A stretch of 23,947 nt of DNA from Actinomycetes bacterium. GTDB taxonomy: Bacteria > Actinomycetota > Acidimicrobiia > Acidimicrobiales > RAAP-2. The first letter of the stretch is position 1. Every line of letters begins with the position of its first letter. Under the pieces are notes generated by a model. It made no database searches and was not told the DNA's origin. It was given only the letters and a program-made list of their open reading frames with translations. Location: contig JAJYWG010000522.1 of assembly GCA_021791615.1 (NCBI GenBank), positions 1 to 23,947 on the forward strand. Direction: 5' to 3'. This document shows, piece by piece, positions 21,392 to 23,947 of this stretch. Both the position numbers and the translations under genes were made by a program.

Positions 21392-23522
21392 CGTTTAGGC
21401 ACGGTGTCGGGTGAGGGGACGCTCGGTGGGACCGACAGGCGGCTCTGCTCGTGGCGGTCGATGATGGCGACGATCTGATCGGCGATCGCTTCGGCCCGAT
21501 CCCGTAGCGGCCGGGGGGCGAGCGGGTCGGTCGCCGCAGCGCTCACGGCTTTGTGACGGTCTCGCAGCCGGGCGATGTCCCTGTCGGTGTAAGCCAGGTT
21601 GGCGCAGCTGCTGCGGCATTCGGATTGCTCGGGAACGTCGTTGTGGGGCAGGCCCTGGTCGATTCTGGCTTTGCGACAAAGGGCTGCCTCAGGACGCCAC
21701 ACACAGGTCATGCCCTCGCCGTGGTAGATGTCGGCGTCGGTGCTGGCGAGGAGCCGGGCGATGTTGCGCACCTGGGTGACGGTGCGCCCGGCGAAGTGGG
21801 CTGCGCGTTGGACGCGGGTCTTGTACTCGGTGGTGGACGGACCGCTGACGTGCTCACCGTCGTTGAGCCGGCGGGCATCCTCGTCGGCTTGCTCGAGGAC
21901 CATCTCGAGGCGCTCGACGGCCACGTCGTCGAGCCAGGAGGTGTCAGCCATCCCGGAGTACCCGAGCGTCACTTTGGTGTGGACGTGCGCGTATTGCAGC
22001 GCGGCCGCGATGAGGCCGCGGGCCGGCGGACGATGAAGTAGGCCAGGGTGCGGCGGAAGCGCGAGGCGTAGATGTGCCCGGCCGGGTCGGGCGGGATGGC
22101 AGCGCCACCATCGGGCCCGGGGAAGCTCTGGTTCACCCAGGTGATGAAGTCCTCGAGGTCGACGTTGACAGAGTGCGAGGCACGAGCCTGCTCGCCGGCG
22201 CTGCGTCGGCTGCCGGCGCGGGCCAGGCTGGCGGGGAACAGCAGTTCGCCGCCGACGATCTGTTCCAAGACGGCGATCGCAGCATGGACCGGGGTGACGA
22301 CTACCCATGGCCGCTGCGGGACCGCCTCCCCGTCTGCGACCGGGAGGCGGTCATAACCCTTGCCCAGCCGGCCGTAGAGCAGCAACTCCCTGGTGAGCGG
22401 GTCCTGGCCGGCGCAGCCTCGACGCAGGTTCAGCACCTCCCCGGCCCGCAACCCCGACAAGTAGCTGATGGTCACGAAGCAGGCGGCCGACAGCAGACGC
22501 AACATGGTCGGCAGCTCAGCCACTGCGATCGGTTGCTCGCGCCACGGGCGGCCGCCGATGCGGGCGGTGATGGATCCGATGAAGCTGTCGCGGTCGACCT
22601 CCAGCCCTGAATCGGCGACGATTCGTCGAAGGTCGGGGCGCCCGAGGGTGGAGTGGGGAAGGTGTAGCAGCCGGTTGAGGTGCGACCAGTTGACGGCGGG
22701 CGCCCCGTTGCCCGGCTTCCTCGGCAGCAGTATGTGGTCGCGGTGGCCTTAGGCCACGAAGGCTCGGACCCGGTCGGTGGGGCCCAGGTGAGCGAAGGCG
22801 GCCTGTGAGGGGTGCGTGCCGGCGTCGAGGCTCTGGAAGTGGCGCTGCGCGGCGATGATGTCGGTGCCGATGTGCTCGACCATCGTCAGGGACCACGCCA
22901 GCAGGCTTTCCATGGTCACCTCGGCGATCCGCGGGGTCTTGTTGATCGGGCTTCGACTGCGTCCAGGCAGCCGGTTGCCGCCGGTGGCGTCCCAGGGCTC
23001 GTAGACCAGGCCAGCCACAGGGGGCAAGTAAACCCCGTAGGACCACAAGGTTCGCACCGCGACCAGCAGGTGGCCCTGGCGGTCCACGGAGCAGGCCAAG
23101 GCGCTGACGTGGCGATGGTAGGCGTCGAGGTCGGCGGAGCTGACATCACATAGCCGGGTGAGGCCGCGCTCATGCAGCCATCTGGCGAAGACGCGCAGGT
23201 CCCGCACCCACAGTGCGATGGTGGTGACCGCGGGCTGGTCACTGCTGCGGGCGCGGGTGGGATCAACGGGGTAGGGGTGATCCAGCGCGGCCAGCGCGAA
23301 TGCCTTGAACGCCAGGGTGAGCGGCTCAGGAAAGGGGTCCCAGCACAGTGTCGCCGCCACTGCGTGCACATCGGGGTGGGCGGCTTGGAGGTGCCAGGTG
23401 GCATCGCCGAAGCAGGGCAGGCTGTCGGGACCGGTTCCCGCTCGCAGCGGGCGGGCCCGCAGCACCATGGTGTCCGGTGCCGGCCAGAGTGACGCGACGT
23501 CCGCCGTCGCGGCGGTGCTCAT
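21388..23522 (-). pseudogene. TnpB-like tyrosine recombinase, broken by TAA and a frameshift
   Basis: From ATG 23522 the protein reads 'MSTAATADVASLWPAPDTMV' through a core-binding domain ('ALWVRDLRVFARWLHERGL', 'LVAVRTLWSYGVYLPPVAGL') to TAA at 22751-22749. The same frame resumes at once ('GHRDHILLPRKPGNGAPAVN') and carries the catalytic Arg in 'SYLSGLRAGEVLNLRRG', then 'HIYASRFRRTLAYFIVRRP'. Near 22020 one base is missing; the next frame continues 'GLIAAALQYAHVHTKVTLGY', which supplies the late His and the nucleophilic Tyr. A Cys-rich tail follows (CVWRPEAALCRKA.., SECRSSCANLAY). The repaired protein would have about 710 residues, near the length of TnpB. Start and stop both overlap neighbouring genes as ATGA. 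Confidence 0.8.
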
Positions 23523-23947
23523 CGCAGGTCCCATCGACCGGCGACCACGTCGTCGACGAGCGCGAGATGCTCGGCGGTGATCGCCTTGGCCGCCTCGGCG
23601 CGCTCGGCGTCGGTGTGCTGAGCCAGGATGTGGCGAAGCTGGCCGAGGCGGGGCTCGTAGCGGGCCCGCCACACCTGCGGGTCGAGGTGGGCGGCGAGGC
23701 CGGCGAGCCGGTCGGCCATGGCAATCTGGATCGGCAGATGCCGCGGCAGGGCCCGGGCGTTGGCGCAGTCGAGGCAGGCCAGGAACGAGGCCGTGCAGGC
23801 CTGGCCGGCTGGGCCGGCTGGGCCTGCTGGGCCGCCGGGAGCCTCCCGGTGGCCGGTGCAGGCGGCCAGCACCGTGTCGTGCTCTCCGTCGATCAGCCGG
23901 GCGAGGAGGTCCGCCGCCAAGGCGGCCTGCTCGGCGGCAGTGTGGAG
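23519..23947 (-). CDS. TnpA-like tyrosine recombinase, C-terminal end (5' part outside window)
   Basis: The frame is open to the right edge, so this is a 3' fragment. It ends a larger protein: 'AEQAALAADLLARLIDGEHD', then a Gly-Pro-Ala tract, then 'CTASFLACLDCANARALPRH', 'LPIQIAMADRLAGLAAHLDP' and 'AITAEHLALVDDVVAGRWDL'. The C-x-x-C-x-N-A-R-A-L-P-x-H-L-P block followed by helices is typical of the end of large tyrosine recombinases in Tn554-like trios (family inference). The catalytic domain lies outside the window. The stop overlaps the ATG of the next recombinase as ATGA. The TTG at 23920 is not a credible start. Confidence 0.6.
   Translation of the reverse strand, partial: LHTAAEQAALAADLLARLIDGEHDTVLAACTGHREAPGGPAGPAGPAGQACTASFLACLDCANARALPRHLPIQIAMADRLAGLAAHLDPQVWRARYEPRLGQLRHILAQHTDAERAEAAKAITAEHLALVDDVVAGRWDLR
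23802..23837 (-). repeat. 9-bp tandem repeat coding a Gly-Pro-Ala tract
   Basis: On the plus strand, near-identical 9-base units (GGGCCGGCT, GGGCCTGCT, GGGCCGCCG and a preceding similar unit) follow one another. On the coding strand they give Gly-Gly-Pro-Ala-Gly-Pro-Ala-Gly-Pro-Ala-Gly. The unit keeps the reading frame. Confidence 0.75.

Larger units (their letters stand above)
20847..23947 (-). mobile_element. Tn554-like transposon (partial, runs off the window)
   Basis: Three co-oriented genes overlap by ATGA at both boundaries: a tyrosine recombinase (partial), a second tyrosine recombinase and a small TnpC-like protein. That set and order match tnpA-tnpB-tnpC of Tn554-type elements, which integrate at preferred sites without terminal inverted repeats. 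The left end is inferred from the break in repeat copy C. The second recombinase is inactivated, so this copy is probably immobile. Confidence 0.6.

Noticed and set aside
22516..23046. 176-codon minus-strand open frame within the recombinase region
   Set aside because: Arg/Pro/His-rich shadow; the recombinase frame reads through the same DNA with conserved motifs.

Overview
The window is high-GC DNA from an actinomycete. An Acidimicrobiia-type genome is my best guess (inference), because the left edge encodes the tandem 'GYW.VASDGGIFSF' repeat that is frequent there. Genes are closely packed, with many ATGA/GTGA start-stop overlaps. I see no rRNA, tRNA or CRISPR array.

Left part (1-14456, all on the + strand) is a surface-glycan locus. 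It begins with the 3' end of a secreted or surface repeat protein. Next come a flippase fused to a GT2 glycosyltransferase (914), a GT4 enzyme (3027), a GT2 enzyme (4166), an FkbM-type methyltransferase (5027) and a truncated GT4 (5947). That last gene runs into the remnant of a membrane protein (to 6991). Then follow a class I SAM methyltransferase (7082), a membrane-anchored protein with seven CPxxxxC repeats (7810), two GT4 enzymes (8927, 10054) and a 1067-residue GT2 plus multi-pass membrane fusion (11253). Together they look able to build, modify and export a lipid-linked or cell-wall polysaccharide. The two fusions couple sugar transfer directly to membrane steps.

Middle part (14457-20325) is a graveyard of toxin-antitoxin (TA) modules and mobile DNA. 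In order it holds an Xre-like antitoxin remnant, a frameshifted ribbon-helix-helix antitoxin and a 5'-truncated DUF2283 remnant. A coupled pair of unknown genes (15562-16300) follows, then the broken Xre/RES TA pair that the unknown pair abuts. After that come an intact Phd/RelE pair with a leaderless-type promoter, an IS5-like transposase 3' remnant, and a complete-looking group II intron with its reverse transcriptase. The intron sits directly upstream of a VapB-like/VapC pair. A short coding-like segment, 'GVTLREQH', recurs at 14.57, 17.48 and 20.82 kb beside these junctions.

Right part (20847-23947, - strand) is the left part of a Tn554-like transposon. It carries a TnpC-like protein, a TnpB-like tyrosine recombinase broken by an in-frame TAA and a one-base frameshift, and the C-terminus of a TnpA-like partner that runs off the window. 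The third copy of the 'GVTLREQH' segment is cut exactly where this element appears to begin.

The best candidates for something undescribed are the unknown gene pair in the broken RES locus, the dispersed 'GVTLREQH' segment, and the position of the intron at the very start of the vapBC transcript.
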